Virus record (IMG/VR): IMGVR_UViG_3300026320_000028
Location: 1-23,729 of that record
Reading direction: 5' to 3' (one strand)
DNA: 23,729 bases
From: a virus
Each line of letters starts with the position of its first letter. The first letter of the stretch is position 1. The position numbers were made by a program, and so were the translations under genes. Under the pieces are notes generated by a model that worked only from the letters and a program-made list of their open reading frames with translations, was not told the origin of the DNA and did not search any database. This document shows positions 13,685 to 20,144 of this stretch, piece after piece.

Positions 13685-14083
13685 TTATTTATCGAATGTG
13701 TTCAGGAATTTAGTAACAACCTCCTTTACATTCTTTGGGGATTTTGGCATTTTCCATTCACCCTTGAATCGACCTTCGCTTACCTTACAGGCCGCAACGT
13801 CTATATCTTGATTTGGGTCCATCGCGTCATGATGGGCAATAATTACAATGCAAGGCTTGACCTTCTGTAAATCATCACACATCCGCTCGAGGGCTAGTTT
13901 CTGTCCTGCCGGTATAGGGGTTTCCATATATTTCGTTTCGATAATCACATAACATTTATTGTGATATTCAATCAGGCCGTCTATATCGGTTGGGGTTATT
14001 TTTCCGAATTGAAGGCCTGAAAAATCTCGCAATTGCTTTGCGCGGTCACGGAAGTTAATTACGCCTCGATTCGCGCTATCCAT
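13685..14083 (-). CDS. PD-(D/E)XK-type nuclease-like protein
   Basis: 132 residues. GKITPTDIDGLIEYHNK is followed by CYVIIETKYM and GQKLALERM. D33/D35, then E49 and K51 after a hydrophobic strand, give the D-(X)n-ExK signature of small PD-(D/E)XK enzymes, and the downstream glutamine helix supports it. It may act in recombination or DNA processing; RecT, encoded elsewhere in the window, is a plausible partner. A strong GGAGG ribosome binding site precedes the ATG, inside the end of the methyltransferase gene (25-nt overlap). Confidence 0.7.
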   Translation of the reverse strand: MDSANRGVINFRDRAKQLRDFSGLQFGKITPTDIDGLIEYHNKCYVIIETKYMETPIPAGQKLALERMCDDLQKVKPCIVIIAHHDAMDPNQDIDVAACKVSEGRFKGEWKMPKSPKNVKEVVTKFLNTFDK

Positions 14084-14970
14084 CCGAAGCCTCCAAAATG
14101 TTCTATAAATCTATCTATATTTTTACCTGTATAAATAATAGCTTGACCTTGCAATGGCGAACCTAATTCTCCCTCTGGGCTTATAAACTTAATGCGTCCA
14201 GTAGGAAAACAAACAGCGCAAGCAATCTCGATTATCTTTGAAAACCAGACTGTTTCCGTGGCATTATTTACTAAGACTATACCCTCTGATATGTCATGGT
14301 CGTTGAATGACTGCACAAATTTATCAATGAATGGAGTTACCAAAGCCGTACTATATGGAGGATTCATCCAAACCCGTCCAGTCCACTTTTTATTAAGGCC
14401 ATTGGTTTCTTCGGTGTAATATTTCCTTGCGCCGATAATCTTGTTTGCAATAGAATTAGACGCCGGATCTAAGTCAATCTCGCCCATAACAGAAATTGCC
14501 GCATGAATGAAAATCGGCGGAGTGTACCATTCTGTTTCACCTGTATTGAAAGACACATGAGGATTTTTAGCCAGTTTTTGAAGCCCTGAAGCTGTTATCT
14601 CTTTACCATTCGACAAGCAAGAATCCACCCATTGAGAGAATGCCTCATCCGGTACTTTAGATTCAAGTTGCCAGCGGCTACTTTCATGCTTGTCTATTCC
14701 TTCCGGTAGCGCGGTACCATCATGGTACTGCGTGCCCGAATCTCCGCCCTTGTGATTTATATTCTCTGATAGCCACTTACCGGCTTTGCGTTCGGCTTTG
14801 AGTTGAAATACCTTTGCCTTTTGTGCTGCCTCATGAAATCCCTGGGCATCTGCGAAGATCTGCATGGCCGAAGCGCGGTCCCTGAGATTGATCATCTCGT
14901 GAATATCCGATGCGCGCTCTAAGGCTTTTTCCGCCTGGTTGATTTCGGTTATCGCTGTGCTTTGTGGCAA
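14059..14970 (-). CDS. Phage N6-adenine DNA methyltransferase (Dam-like)
   Basis: 303 residues from the TTG at 14970, chosen because AAGGAG lies 7 nt upstream; a GTG at 15036 opens the same frame but adds residues unlike the family. The N-terminal 70 residues form a helical domain (NQAEKALERASDIHEMINLR, AERKAGKWL) seen in many phage regulators. The catalytic part has TEWYTPP near 148, EIDLDPAS near 165, and RVWMNPPYS with NPPY at 203-206, then VLVNNATETVWF. This is the phage adenine methyltransferase family, which can protect DNA against restriction. A near-consensus promoter lies just upstream. Confidence 0.9.
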   Translation of the reverse strand: MPQSTAITEINQAEKALERASDIHEMINLRDRASAMQIFADAQGFHEAAQKAKVFQLKAERKAGKWLSENINHKGGDSGTQYHDGTALPEGIDKHESSRWQLESKVPDEAFSQWVDSCLSNGKEITASGLQKLAKNPHVSFNTGETEWYTPPIFIHAAISVMGEIDLDPASNSIANKIIGARKYYTEETNGLNKKWTGRVWMNPPYSTALVTPFIDKFVQSFNDHDISEGIVLVNNATETVWFSKIIEIACAVCFPTGRIKFISPEGELGSPLQGQAIIYTGKNIDRFIEHFGGFGWIARIEA

Positions 14971-15075
14971 AGTAAAAGCTCCTTCATGTGACTTGCGCCT
15001 GCGGTGGCCGATGAGAAAGGCCAGCACAAGCCACACAAAGGGGCTTTTACTGTCTCATCAATTTCCGCAAGTTCA

Positions 15076-15103
15076 ATTATAGCGTTCTACTTCAAAATGT
15101 CAA
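15076..15103 (-). promoter_or_regulatory. Near-consensus leftward sigma70 promoter
   Basis: On the minus strand, TTGACA (15098-15103) and TATAAT (15076-15081) are separated by 16 nt, both perfect hexamers. Transcription would begin near 15069, about 100 nt before the TTG start at 14970. It drives the adenine methyltransferase and the nuclease gene. It is the strongest promoter-like sequence found in the window. Confidence 0.85.
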
Positions 15104-15133
15104 CCCCTGTCCATCCGCGTGATTGCAAGGGGG

Positions 15134-15319
15134 TCAGGCCGCTTTAATCAATTTAGTCAGCCGTTCTACAGCTTCCATCATCGAGTCGCCTGTACTTCCC
15201 ATCTTTTCATCATCCTTTATCGCCAAGATGTAAAAGTACGATCCCGAGTAAGCGAAAGTGATTTCATATCCCTGTTTTGTTAGATATTCTAAATTTGAAA
15301 TTGGTTTGGTGTCACTCAT
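15134..15319 (-). CDS. Small uncharacterised protein
   Basis: 61 residues from the ATG at 15319, chosen because AAAGGA lies 8 nt upstream; a longer frame from 15493 would overlap the zinc-ribbon gene by 170 nt. Starts MSDTKPISNLEYLTKQGYEI, with a beta-hairpin-like YSGSYFYILAIKDDE and a C-terminal helix (MMEAVERLTKLIKAA). No family recognised. Last gene before the promoter at 15076-15103. Confidence 0.6.
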   Translation of the reverse strand: MSDTKPISNLEYLTKQGYEITFAYSGSYFYILAIKDDEKMGSTGDSMMEAVERLTKLIKAA

Positions 15320-15323
15320 CGTC

Positions 15324-15596
15324 TCATTCCTTTCGTGTCGGGGGTACGGTTTTCTCATAAGCCCGCATGTGATCCCCGCAAGTTCGACGATAGCCATTGG
15401 GTGTTGGAAATCCGCAACTCGCATAACGTTCACAGTCGGGTTCATCGCATATCTCAGTGAAGCCGAAAACTCCTTTACACACTGGGCATCCATCTATAGT
15501 TTGTTCTGCGTCGAACGGATTGACGGCCTCAAGTAAATCCTTCTCTAGGGTAATTTCATCGCAATTTTCACATTTCCACTTTCTGTTTTCTTTCAT
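15324..15596 (-). CDS. Cysteine-rich zinc-ribbon protein
   Basis: 90 residues with at least four zinc-type motifs: KCENCDE, GCPVCKG, CDEPDCERYASCG, and RTCGDHMRAYE. GAAAGGA precedes the ATG. The pattern suggests several bound zinc ions and probable nucleic-acid or protein binding. No family recognised. One of a run of small cysteine-rich genes at 15-17 kb. Confidence 0.6.
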   Translation of the reverse strand: MKENRKWKCENCDEITLEKDLLEAVNPFDAEQTIDGCPVCKGVFGFTEICDEPDCERYASCGFPTPNGYRRTCGDHMRAYEKTVPPTRKE

Positions 15597-15892
15597 TTCG
15601 TTTCCTTTCGTGTGAAGGCATCAGGGGGCGACTTGCGTTGATTTCTCAGTAGACATTCCATCCATTGAACACCAACGGCCACAACATGAACGAGTTCAAT
15701 ATCTAGCGTACCTTTGGCTTTACCGCCGAAAACATCATGTAAAGCCGCCTGCGCTACCTCGCCGACTTCCTCGGTCAGAATAGCAAGCCATGAGAAATTA
15801 TCATGATCCTGGATGCCCCATTTCTCATTTTGTTTGAAACGCTCTTTTTTGATAAGCTCAAACACATTGAACAAATCTTCCCATCCCGGCAT
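15593..15892 (-). CDS. MazG-like nucleotide pyrophosphohydrolase
   Basis: 99 residues from the ATG at 15892; an earlier ATG at 15970 would add 26 residues overlapping the preceding gene. The core is ERFKQNEKWGIQDHDNF, then WLAILTEEVGEVAQAALHD and DIELVHVVAVGVQW. The EExxE and ExxH/D metal-binding helices are those of the all-alpha MazG/dUTPase superfamily. Such phage enzymes hydrolyse NTPs or dNTPs to the monophosphate and may alter nucleotide pools or ppGpp levels. Ribosome binding site is weak. Confidence 0.82.
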   Translation of the reverse strand: MPGWEDLFNVFELIKKERFKQNEKWGIQDHDNFSWLAILTEEVGEVAQAALHDVFGGKAKGTLDIELVHVVAVGVQWMECLLRNQRKSPPDAFTRKETK

Positions 15893-15902
15893 GTTCTCTA
15901 TT

Positions 15903-16235
15903 TCACTTCGGTTCAATGTGTGCCTCTTTCTGTGCGAGCCATGCCTGAATGATTCTTCCTCGAATTTCATGTTCTATTACTGTTCTGGAAAATGGCGGAT
16001 TAGGAATATAAATCAAAATAGACTCCCAAATAATATTTACCGCTAATTCAATCAATTCGTAGTTTGTTTTCTCCTCTGCCTGTGCGAGACGGGCAGCAAG
16101 GGCTTCCATGCGTTTTATTGCCTCGTCCCTGCCACATGAACAATGTCGATCACCTGAGAATATATGAATCGCACAGGTTGTTGTGTGATTTTTCAAAAAT
16201 TTTTCATATGGCGCAAGTTTCGCAACAGTCGGCAT
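15903..16235 (-). CDS. Small uncharacterised protein
   Basis: 110 residues from the ATG at 16235, supported by a GGAGG site 8 nt upstream (an ATG at 16280 is the longer option). Has a CSCGRDEAIKRMEALAARLA stretch after HIFSGDRH, with a coiled-coil helix and then IIWESILIYIPNPPFSRTVI. It overlaps the small gene 16204-16314. No family recognised. Confidence 0.55.
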   Translation of the reverse strand: MPTVAKLAPYEKFLKNHTTTCAIHIFSGDRHCSCGRDEAIKRMEALAARLAQAEEKTNYELIELAVNIIWESILIYIPNPPFSRTVIEHEIRGRIIQAWLAQKEAHIEPK

Positions 16236-16314
16236 GGCAATCCCCTCCTGTTCTTTCGTCTGTGTGTGGTTCTTCATCAAACCATTCCCAGCAAATTATA
16301 CAGAAATATTTCAT
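16204..16314 (-). CDS. Small cysteine-rich microprotein
   Basis: 36 residues: MKYFCIICWEWFDEEPHTDE then GGDCHADCCETCAI. Two CxxC-like pairs suggest a tiny zinc ribbon. Start is TGATG-coupled to the preceding gene, and a GAGAGGA site lies just upstream. It overlaps the next gene's start by 32 nt in another frame. No family recognised; modest confidence because it is so short. Confidence 0.5.
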   Translation of the reverse strand: MKYFCIICWEWFDEEPHTDERTGGDCHADCCETCAI

Positions 16315-16586
16315 CATTCCTCTCTTTCCAAGTAGGCGCGGATGCGGGCAGACATTTCTGTAGTAGAAGCCCCCATTGCATCATACAATTCTTTCAGCAA
16401 GGCGTTAGTCTCTGAGAGTTTGTTTTCTGACAACACATAAAGATTTTTAGCGTTTTCGAGTGTATCAATTACAAAACACCTCTCGCACTTCCAGCCAACT
16501 TCTGAATCGCAAGTACAGCAAACTATAGCCTCTAGATTTATTGCAATGTAAATATCTTCTAAAATACATCGTGTATTTGTGTCCAT
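16314..16586 (-). CDS. Small cysteine-rich protein
   Basis: 90 residues from the second of two adjacent ATGs, which has the better spacing from AAAGGA. CCTCDSEVGWKCERCF is a four- or five-cysteine cluster, followed by a coiled-coil-like helix (ENKLSETNALLKELYDA) and MSARIRAYLEREE. No family recognised. Confidence 0.55.
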   Translation of the reverse strand: MDTNTRCILEDIYIAINLEAIVCCTCDSEVGWKCERCFVIDTLENAKNLYVLSENKLSETNALLKELYDAMGASTTEMSARIRAYLEREE

Positions 16587-16622
16587 CATCTTTCCTTTCT
16601 CTGCTTCCTGCGTAAGCGGCTG

Positions 16623-16928
16623 TTAGGCCGCGTTATCGCCTGTGTTAACATCCGTTTTTTTTAGACTGTTTACTTGTTCTTTCGGATTCCAGTTATCGGG
16701 TTTTTTATTGTATTTAGCTAGGTCTGAAAATTGATCGGCCCAGAACTTCATGCCATATTCTATCCAGTCTTTTCGTAACAATTCCAGCCTTGCGGGACGG
16801 TCTTGTGGATATAGAGTTGCATCACTATATCCAAATTCGCAACCGCAACAAGCACAAATCTCAAAGGTATGGTGATCTGGATTATCGTCGAGTCCGTCCC
16901 ATCCACAAACAGGGCATTGATATTTCAT
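16623..16928 (-). CDS. CPCC-type cysteine-rich protein
   Basis: 101 residues. MKYQCPVCGWDGLDDNPD, then FEICACCGCEFGYSDATLY, is the pattern of the cysteine-rich CPCC family (C-x-x-C, then E-I-C-x-x-C). The remainder, with LRKDWIEYGMKFWADQ, is typical too. AAAGGAAAT precedes the ATG. The family is widespread in phages and bacteria; function unknown. Confidence 0.7.
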   Translation of the reverse strand: MKYQCPVCGWDGLDDNPDHHTFEICACCGCEFGYSDATLYPQDRPARLELLRKDWIEYGMKFWADQFSDLAKYNKKPDNWNPKEQVNSLKKTDVNTGDNAA

Positions 16929-16977
16929 TCTATATTTCCTTTATATTGCATAAGTCATGGGGCAGGATTTAGATATG

Positions 16978-17058
16978 TTACCTACCGTTAAGAATAGATT
17001 TGTGTGCCTGTTCTAAACAACCAAACGCCTCTACTTGTGCCGCGCGCACAACGCCCAT
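16978..17058 (-). CDS. Possible 26-residue peptide
   Basis: ATG at 17058, 5 nt after the preceding stop; MGVVRAAQVEAFGCLEQAHK then SILNGR. Helical and compact spacing favour a real microgene, but the ribosome binding site is weak and nothing resembles it. Otherwise the 16929-17063 gap is empty. Confidence 0.35.
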   Translation of the reverse strand: MGVVRAAQVEAFGCLEQAHKSILNGR

Positions 17059-17063
17059 GAATG

Positions 17064-17258
17064 TTAACGTCCGTCTTTGGGCTGGGCTTCTTCTAAGTGT
17101 TTCATCATCCTGCTTTCTAATTCTTGTAATCTGCAACAAACTACATATAAGGCCATTCTGAGTTCAGCGATTGTCTTGGCCGAATTTATTCTTTTCCACA
17201 TATCGGCTGAATAGTCACCACTCATAATTCTTGGAGGATCGAATTTATTGTCTGTCAT
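17064..17258 (-). CDS. Small uncharacterised helical protein
   Basis: 64 residues: MTDNKFDPPRIMSGDYSADM at the start, then a helical tail (LYVVCCRLQELESRMMKHLE). AAAGGA lies upstream of the ATG. No family recognised. Confidence 0.55.
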   Translation of the reverse strand: MTDNKFDPPRIMSGDYSADMWKRINSAKTIAELRMALYVVCCRLQELESRMMKHLEEAQPKDGR

Positions 17259-17286
17259 TCTCTATTTTTCCTTTCACTAAGGTGGG

Positions 17287-17387
17287 ACACAGGGCTAGGT
17301 CGGCATTCAGTCGGTTTGTGAGTTTGCCATCCTGAGCGGAGCAGATTCTCACCTAGTCCCTGTGTGCATACGGCCCTATTGTGGCCG
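17287..17387. ncRNA. Structured intergenic element (candidate RNA or leader)
   Basis: The 136-nt gap 17259-17394 holds no ORF but two inverted repeats. Arms 17287-17300 and 17351-17365 pair over 14 bp with a single bulged T, enclosing 50 nt. A second hairpin has CGGCC (17371-17375) and GGCCG (17383-17387) with a CTATTGT loop. CCTAGTCC also occurs twice (17352-17359, 17394-17401). A leftward transcript from the 17698-17726 promoter would fold here between two genes. It could be a small RNA, a processing site or a translational control element. No T-run is present. Confidence 0.45.
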
Positions 17388-17394
17388 GGGATGC

Positions 17395-17589
17395 CTAGTC
17401 CAGCAATCCTCTTACCATTGCCTCTTTAATCTGAGAGACGCCCTTTTTGATATCCGATTTCTGGGCTTCTTCAAAACGCTCAATAAGAGTCGCAATATGA
17501 ATATGTGCGTCACTTGACAAAGGTTCCATGCCGGCCAAGCGTCGTTCATTCAACCAAGCGATATATACGGTTTTCAAATCAGTCACCAT
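17395..17589 (-). CDS. Small uncharacterised protein, first gene of the leftward operon
   Basis: 64 residues, starting MVTDLKTVYIAWLNERRLAG and ending QIKEAMVRGLLD, helical. AGGAAA precedes the ATG. It is the first leftward gene from the divergent control region, in the place where a repressor or antirepressor is often found, but no helix-turn-helix is recognised. Confidence 0.6.
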   Translation of the reverse strand: MVTDLKTVYIAWLNERRLAGMEPLSSDAHIHIATLIERFEEAQKSDIKKGVSQIKEAMVRGLLD

Positions 17590-17622
17590 CGTTTCCTACT
17601 TTCCTATGAATTATTCCCTGGG

Positions 17623-17663
17623 GCCTCGTCGCCGCTTTGCCGCAGCCGCTGACACGACGAGGC
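17623..17663. other. 5'-leader hairpin of the leftward transcript
   Basis: GCCTCGTCG (17623-17631) and CGACGAGGC (17655-17663) are perfectly complementary over 9 bp with a 23-nt loop. The hairpin is in the 5' leader of the transcript from the promoter at 17698-17726, just before the ribosome binding site of the gene at 17589, so it could modulate its translation. Confidence 0.5.
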
Positions 17664-17697
17664 TTGAAGGAGGAGAAGAGAAATCACCTTCGCGCTT

Positions 17698-17726
17698 ATA
17701 TTACGACAATCCGCTAGGAAAGGCAA
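17698..17726 (-). promoter_or_regulatory. Leftward promoter of the divergent region
   Basis: On the minus strand, TTGCCT (17721-17726) and TAATAT (17698-17703) are separated by 17 nt. Both boxes match four of six. The -10 is the same hexamer as in the 12138-12166 promoter. The palindrome at 17737-17752 lies just upstream of its -35. Confidence 0.5.
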
Positions 17727-17736
17727 GAAAATCCAG

Positions 17737-17752
17737 TAGTACTTAAGTACTA
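17737..17752. promoter_or_regulatory. 16-bp palindromic operator between divergent promoters
   Basis: TAGTACTTAAGTACTA is a perfect 16-bp palindrome directly abutting the rightward -35 (17753) and ten bases from the leftward -35. This is the layout of a regulator that controls both directions. Its sequence differs from the operator at 12147-12162, so a different protein probably binds. Confidence 0.65.
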
Positions 17753-17780
17753 TTGAGTAATATTCGTAAATGCATATACT
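17753..17780 (+). promoter_or_regulatory. Rightward promoter of the early operon
   Basis: TTGAGT (17753-17758) and TATACT (17775-17780) are 16 nt apart; the -10 matches five of six and the -35 four of six. Transcription would begin near 17787 and leave a leader of about 80 nt before the first gene at 17865. Confidence 0.55.
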
Positions 17781-17864
17781 AATAGGGTGTCGGCTTGGTC
17801 ACGCCTGGCAATTGGGGATGTTTCCACGGTCGGCATATTTCAAGGAAACAAGGAGAAAAATAGC

Positions 17865-18080
17865 ATGACATTTCTACAAGATACCCTCACTACACAGGAA
17901 CAGCAAGTCATCGATTTCTACCGCGCCCATCCATTATCAGACTGGGAGGATTGCGCGCAGGCCCTCGGCATTAAAGATTTCGACGCGTTGAACATCTCTA
18001 TCAATTTAGAGATGCGTCACATCCTAATGAGCCGCGAAGAAATTTTTACCATCCGTTGTTTCAAAGTAAGGGAGATATAA
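17865..18080 (+). CDS. Small uncharacterised protein, first early gene
   Basis: 71 residues from the ATG at 17865, preceded by AAGGAG; a GTG at 17787 gives a longer frame but lies at the predicted transcript start. MTFLQDTLTTQEQQVIDFYR is followed by SDWEDCAQALGIKDFDALNI, a stretch that could form a small helix-turn-helix. Function unknown. The next gene's ribosome binding site lies inside its end. Confidence 0.6.
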   Translation: MTFLQDTLTTQEQQVIDFYRAHPLSDWEDCAQALGIKDFDALNISINLEMRHILMSREEIFTIRCFKVREI

Positions 18081-18081
18081 C

Positions 18082-18270
18082 ATGTTCCGAGTTAATCAAT
18101 CCGTCACCACGCCTAAAGGCAAAGGCATAGTTCAAGGCGTCTATCACGATGGTAGGTATATCGTCAGACTTCCCATTGACGAACAAACGAAGAAATATTC
18201 AGATCATTGCCTAACCCCGAATGCTACGATAAGCGGGCTATGGACTTTTAAGGAATCCGATCTCAAATGA
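18082..18270 (+). CDS. Small beta-barrel protein (KOW/SH3-like)
   Basis: 62 residues: MFRVNQSVTTPKGKGIVQGV then YHDGRYIVRLPIDEQTKKY, a compact glycine- and lysine-rich beta pattern like small KOW/SH3-type folds found in phage early genes. GGGAGAT precedes the ATG. The stop overlaps the next start as ATGA. Function unknown. Confidence 0.6.
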   Translation: MFRVNQSVTTPKGKGIVQGVYHDGRYIVRLPIDEQTKKYSDHCLTPNATISGLWTFKESDLK

Positions 18271-18437
18271 CAATTATTGAATATCTTGAAAAGGTAGTGG
18301 CTGAAGGAAAAGGAACTCTGCCGGTGGGCAATCTAATTACTCATGCAGAGCTCTTGAACCTCATCAAAACCGGTGAGTTTAAATGGGGGCCTATCCTGCA
18401 CGAAGAGAAAAAGATGATTTTTGAAAAGGAGAATTAG
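18267..18437 (+). CDS. Small uncharacterised early protein
   Basis: 56 residues: MTIIEYLEKVVAEGKGTLPV at the start, WGPILHEEKKMIFEKEN at the end. It is coupled to the previous gene by ATGA and ends one nucleotide before the RecT ATG; AAAAGGAGA at its end is the RecT ribosome binding site. No family recognised. Confidence 0.6.
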   Translation: MTIIEYLEKVVAEGKGTLPVGNLITHAELLNLIKTGEFKWGPILHEEKKMIFEKEN

Positions 18438-18438
18438 C

Positions 18439-19491
18439 ATGACATTTACCCCCGAAGAATCCATGAAGGCACAAGAAGAGATGGCCCTACTTTCCCCCGA
18501 GGAACAAAGCCGTATACGCGCTGAACAAGTCGAAGCCTACGAAGCCTCCCAGACAGCGCTTGGAAAAATTCGTGCTTATGCTTCGATGGCCGAGGTCCAG
18601 AAACGCTTTATCAATCTCTTGGGTGATCGAGATGGCCGGGCATATGTTGAAGCCATTGTGATAGCAGTCTCAGCAAATGAAGGGTTGCAGAAATGCACTC
18701 CCAAGTCAATCATGATTCAGGCCATGCGCGCAGCCTCTCTCAAGTTGTCGGTTGATCCCGCGTTGCATCAGGCGCATTTAGTACCGTTCGGAAATCAAGC
18801 CACTCTGATCGTGGATTATCACGGCTTAGTTCAGCTTTCAGTCAATACCAATTATTATTCCATTCCGCCAAATGTCGCTGAGGTCTTTGAAGGGGAAGTG
18901 GTTAAGATTGATCGCTTCTCCGGTAAGGTGGATATTGACGAGTCTCTGAAGGTTAAGGGCGGCGGAGTAATTGGTTGGTGCGGTTACTTCAAAGCCAAGA
19001 ATGGAACTGAACGCTGGCTGTATATGACGAACGAGGAATGCGATGCCCACGGAGAGAAATACAATCCGAACGGCTTCAAGAATCCGAAAGGCGTATGGTC
19101 CAAAGAACGCGACAAGATGCGCCGCAAGACTGTTCTTCGTTTGATTGTCTCGCGCTGGGGAAACTTCTCTCCACAAGTTCAAAACGTCATTCGCCAGGAA
19201 GAAATCATTGACGGCGATACATCCGAGATGCCTGACGATTCCAATATTCCAATGCCTGAAACAAAGCCTCGCAGATCCGAAAAGGAACTCATGGGTGAGA
19301 TGTACGGCAACCCTTCTCCAATTCCCGATAAATTATGGATTGAATGGGGCCTGCTTTACGCCCGGGCTACGACTCAAGAAGTGCCGGTAGTTGATGTTCA
19401 GCGCGAAAATACAACCATCGAGGACCTCAAAGCCTATATGGCCGAAATCCTCCCTTATGTGATTGACGCAGAAAGGCAAGCGGAGTCATGA
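18439..19491 (+). CDS. recT: RecT-family single-strand DNA annealing protein
   Basis: 350 residues from the ATG at 18439, preceded by AAAAGGAGA; a TTG at 18421 would add six residues. After a charged N-terminus (residues 1-50) comes the RecT core: SIMIQAMRAASLKLSVDPAL, then QAHLVPFGNQATLIVDYHGL and the beta strands near VFEGEVVKIDRFSG. RKTVLRLIVSRWG near 220 is also typical. RecT proteins anneal complementary single strands and promote phage recombination, normally with an exonuclease partner. No RecE-type gene is adjacent; the PD-(D/E)XK gene at 13685 and the exonuclease at 20980 are candidates elsewhere. Confidence 0.92.
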   Translation: MTFTPEESMKAQEEMALLSPEEQSRIRAEQVEAYEASQTALGKIRAYASMAEVQKRFINLLGDRDGRAYVEAIVIAVSANEGLQKCTPKSIMIQAMRAASLKLSVDPALHQAHLVPFGNQATLIVDYHGLVQLSVNTNYYSIPPNVAEVFEGEVVKIDRFSGKVDIDESLKVKGGGVIGWCGYFKAKNGTERWLYMTNEECDAHGEKYNPNGFKNPKGVWSKERDKMRRKTVLRLIVSRWGNFSPQVQNVIRQEEIIDGDTSEMPDDSNIPMPETKPRRSEKELMGEMYGNPSPIPDKLWIEWGLLYARATTQEVPVVDVQRENTTIEDLKAYMAEILPYVIDAERQAES

Positions 19492-19733
19492 TCCTCGTTA
19501 ATGAATACTCAAATCGAACCGTCCCCAATTCTTTGTGTCCGAAGTGTGCATCACCTTTAATTGTAAAGACTACCGCAGATCGTATACCGGGTGGAGAGGT
19601 GCAGAATGTCAGAAACTTCATCGGATGTTCAGCCTATTTTTCAACCGGCTGCAACTACCGTACCAAGTTCACCGCCGAGACTCAAAAGGCGCTAGATGAG
19701 TTCGTTGTCGAAGTGGAAGAGATAGGTATTTAA
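19488..19733 (+). CDS. Topoisomerase-type zinc-ribbon protein
   Basis: 81 residues, ATGA-coupled to RecT. SLCPKCASPLIVKTTADR is followed by FIGCSAYFSTGCNYRTKF, the four-cysteine C4 zinc ribbon of bacterial topoisomerase I C-termini, found here alone. It probably binds single-stranded DNA or RNA and may accompany RecT in recombination. Confidence 0.75.
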   Translation: MILVNEYSNRTVPNSLCPKCASPLIVKTTADRIPGGEVQNVRNFIGCSAYFSTGCNYRTKFTAETQKALDEFVVEVEEIGI

Positions 19734-19778
19734 TCATTACCGGGCTGCGCTATGGTACACGCAGAGAAAGAGATAACA

Positions 19779-19922
19779 ATGAAATATCTAATCGTTTGGA
19801 ATGCGGGCTGGTGGGGCATGTGTGGGGTATGGGCATTCCATAATGCCTATTTGAAAATTCTCTGCGGCATAATCTCATTGTCCATATACACCATCGCCCT
19901 CGTAACATCTAGGGAGGAATAA
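19779..19922 (+). CDS. Small membrane protein
   Basis: 47 residues: MKYLIVWNAGWWGMCGVWAF then IISLSIYTIALVTSREE, two hydrophobic segments. An AGAAAGAGA site precedes the ATG, and the next gene starts at TAATG. It lies between the zinc-ribbon gene and the terminator. Function unknown. Confidence 0.5.
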   Translation: MKYLIVWNAGWWGMCGVWAFHNAYLKILCGIISLSIYTIALVTSREE

Positions 19923-20002
19923 TGTTCCCCTCTAAATATCACGAATGGGCTTATGCCTTCGGACTTCTCGTATTGGTATTGATCACTTTGGCGAGGAGGT
20001 AG
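19922..20002 (+). CDS. Single-pass membrane microprotein
   Basis: 26 residues: MFPSKYHEWAYAFGLLVLVL then ITLARR, one membrane helix with a basic end. TAATG-coupled to the previous gene. Very short, but coupling and hydrophobicity support it. The following 20003-20092 holds only weak hairpins, the best with A- and T-runs at 20021-20053 but mismatches. Confidence 0.4.
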   Translation: MFPSKYHEWAYAFGLLVLVLITLARR

Positions 20003-20092
20003 GCTTTACCAGACGTTTTGCCAAAAAAGCCTCTAGTGAAGGCGGTTTTTAGGACATTTTTTCAAACTGCCATGTAACACCCCATGGAACTC

Positions 20093-20124
20093 AAAAACCT
20101 CCGATTTCAAGATCGGAGGTTTTT
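20093..20124. terminator. Bidirectional intrinsic terminator
   Basis: AAAAACCTCCGAT (20093-20105) pairs perfectly with ATCGGAGGTTTTT (20112-20124) around a TTCAAG loop. With an A-run on one side and a T-run on the other, it terminates in both directions. It separates the rightward early operon from the leftward gene set ending at 20145. Confidence 0.93.
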
Positions 20125-20144
20125 ATATTTAGAACCGTTTGTTA

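Noticed and set aside
17287-17365. tRNA or tRNA-like gene
   Set aside because: The 14-bp stem is too long for an acceptor stem, and no anticodon or T arm can be drawn.
20003-20060. Second intrinsic terminator with A- and T-runs
   Set aside because: The stem needs a mismatch and a 2-nt bulge; the perfect hairpin at 20093-20124 explains termination.
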